From Cymbomonas tetramitiformis (lineage: Eukaryota; Chlorophyta; Pyramimonadophyceae; Pyramimonadales; Pyramimonadaceae), in the NCBI GenBank assembly GCA_001247695.2, contig LGRX02027918.1, positions 1 to 64,000 on the forward strand: a DNA stretch of 64,000 bases. The letters are read 5' to 3'. Positions 63,201 through 64,000 of the stretch are shown piece after piece. Made by a program: the position numbers and the translations under genes. Below the pieces are notes generated by a model. It did no database searches. It saw only the letters and a list, made by a program, of their open reading frames with translations, and was not told where the DNA came from. Every line of letters begins with the position of its first letter. Position 1 is the first letter of the stretch.

Positions 63201-63889
63201 CGCATGCGATTGGGCACAGCCCTTGCAGCGCTCCCTTGGGCGCCGCGCGAGAACAAGATCGCCAGTGAAGCCACATAAAAAATAAATTAAAAAACACCCG
63301 TTTCAGGGTGTGGGGCTATAGTCCTCGGGGCTCCTGTAACAACCGCATACGGAGCTTCCATCGCACCTGTCACTCACATGTTCAGTCCCGGCTGTGCTCC
63401 TTCAGCTGGTTAAAGATTCTCGGGAACCAAGATGCCGCAAACTTGAAGCTACCCCTCCCTGAGAGCCAAATGTACGCAGCCCGCGCCATACCTCGAGACC
63501 CTCGTGCCAGGACCATGTAGTTCACCATGGAAGCTGCTCCTTGCTCAGCCCACATTACCTCTAAATTCTCAAGTGGCGTTGAGGCTTGCATCTGTTGTAT
63601 AGGATCGTCTCTCCGCCCTCTGCTTTGTGCGTGAGCTGTCACATGCCTGCTGCCGTTGGTGTGTCGATATTTGACGAGCGCTGTGTTGTGCGTTTTGTGT
63701 TGGGAGCACAGATTCTATAGCCTGGACGACCTGGCAAGCTTGCACGAGCTCTCGGCGCAAGCCCACGCCATAACCATCGTCCTCTGCATGCTTACCACCT
63801 TCAAGTACATCAACACAAGCGCAAAATATGGCATCGTCGTGAGGACTATCATCGTAGCCGCTCCGAGCTTGTTCCAGTTCCTTGTCATG
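57211..63889 (+). CDS. Polycystin-2-like (PKD2/TRPP) cation channel, partial, at least eight exons
   Basis: Exons: 57211-57301, 57371-57438, 58751-59003, 59259-59403, 59834-60008, 62452-62542, 62788-62892, 63712-63889. Every internal junction is GT-AG and phase-consistent. The third and fourth exons encode the extracellular polycystin domain: ALWSWIDQAYLPALFPE, WYNGD, NRLIGGFKMVQQRV, a cysteine pair, then DPNKYTF. The fifth gives WIDKQTRELRITFNAYNANL and FQLSFEFGNSGRI, a polycystin hallmark. The sixth to eighth encode membrane segments S2-S5: FEVFLFLYVGG, GNWIDLVRISLFAFNF, and TTFKYINTSAKYG with SLFQFLVM. Pore and S6 lie beyond the window, and the 5' end is unresolved. In ciliates and algae such channels act in cilia or the cell membrane as Ca-permeable channels. 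Three introns carry minisatellites. Confidence 0.85.
58043..58245. repeat. 24-bp minisatellite in a channel-gene intron
   Basis: The unit ACTGCTTTGGGCACGAACAT with a short RTT tail recurs about eight to nine times, the last copies diverging. It lies in the intron 57439-58750. Confidence 0.8.
59480..59699. repeat. 55-bp minisatellite, four copies, in a channel-gene intron
   Basis: CACTGCGCGGCTTGCGC starts units at 59480, 59535, 59590 and 59645 (exact 55-bp period). It lies in the intron 59404-59833. Open frames here (RAPPCVFFTGG-type) are repeat translations. Confidence 0.85.
60211..62395. repeat. 24-bp minisatellite, about 68 sequenced copies plus a gap
   Basis: A unit beginning GAGAGTGACGCGTTYGAGGC fills 60211-60283 and 60827-62395, interrupted by 543 Ns. 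Variation is limited to a few positions (C/T and A/C). As the unit is a multiple of three, several frames are open end to end. It lies in the channel-gene intron 60009-62451. Confidence 0.9.
60284..60826. other. Assembly gap (543 N)
   Basis: A run of N inside the 24-bp minisatellite. Its true length is unknown, so the array may be longer than it appears. Confidence 0.99.
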
Positions 63890-64000
63890 GTGCGTGCGCA
63901 TATGTGGCAACCACCACATTAACAGGGCCGTCGATTGTATTGGCTTGCCACAGCTTGGCTGGGCTCTCGGACCGTGCGCCGTCGATTGTATTGGCTTGCC

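Overview
The window is eukaryotic nuclear DNA. It has spliceosomal GT-AG introns, large amounts of transposon-derived sequence, many minisatellites and one scaffold gap (Ns, 60284-60826). The mix of a Polinton-like virus element, a PAT/DIRS-like tyrosine-recombinase retroelement and a polycystin channel would fit a flagellated green alga or another flagellated protist. The sequence alone does not fix the species.

Layout. 1-1666: a diverged direct repeat and an unrecognised coiled-coil protein gene. 2.6-13.5 kb: an AT-rich Polinton/Maverick-like element with a primase-helicase, an A32-type packaging ATPase, a protein-primed-type PolB (frame broken), a DD35E retroviral-type integrase and an SSB-like protein, but no capsid gene that I can see. 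13.5-18.4 kb: a minus-strand, intron-rich tnp2 (CACTA/EnSpm-type) transposase whose introns all carry related palindromic GTCCGTACG-type repeats. 18.7-25 kb: MITE-like elements and satellites, followed by a transposase-like ORF containing a LysM motif. 25-30 kb: a family of covarying hairpins and two copies of one element with perfect 8-bp target duplications in opposite orientation. 30.9-40.6 kb: a Copia-type polyprotein interrupted by a hAT element with a perfect 8-bp duplication and truncated in reverse transcriptase. 41-45 kb: the 3' half of a Gypsy-type element (integrase, PHD finger, methyltransferase-like domain, LTR, abutting partial LTR). 46-52.1 kb: an inverted-repeat element followed by an apparently intact PAT-like retrotransposon with split direct repeats. 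52-57 kb: little recognisable coding sequence and a 43/49-bp minisatellite. 57.2 kb to the window end: a plus-strand polycystin-2-like channel gene in at least eight phase-consistent exons, three of whose introns contain large minisatellites.

How the parts fit. Nearly all protein-coding capacity belongs to mobile elements, and they are nested: hAT lies inside Copia, and the PAT-like element lies beside an inverted-repeat element. Three unrelated retroelement classes (Copia, Gypsy, PAT) each carry a methyltransferase-like domain. The only convincing host gene is the polycystin channel. All functional statements come from reading motifs by eye; no database search was possible.
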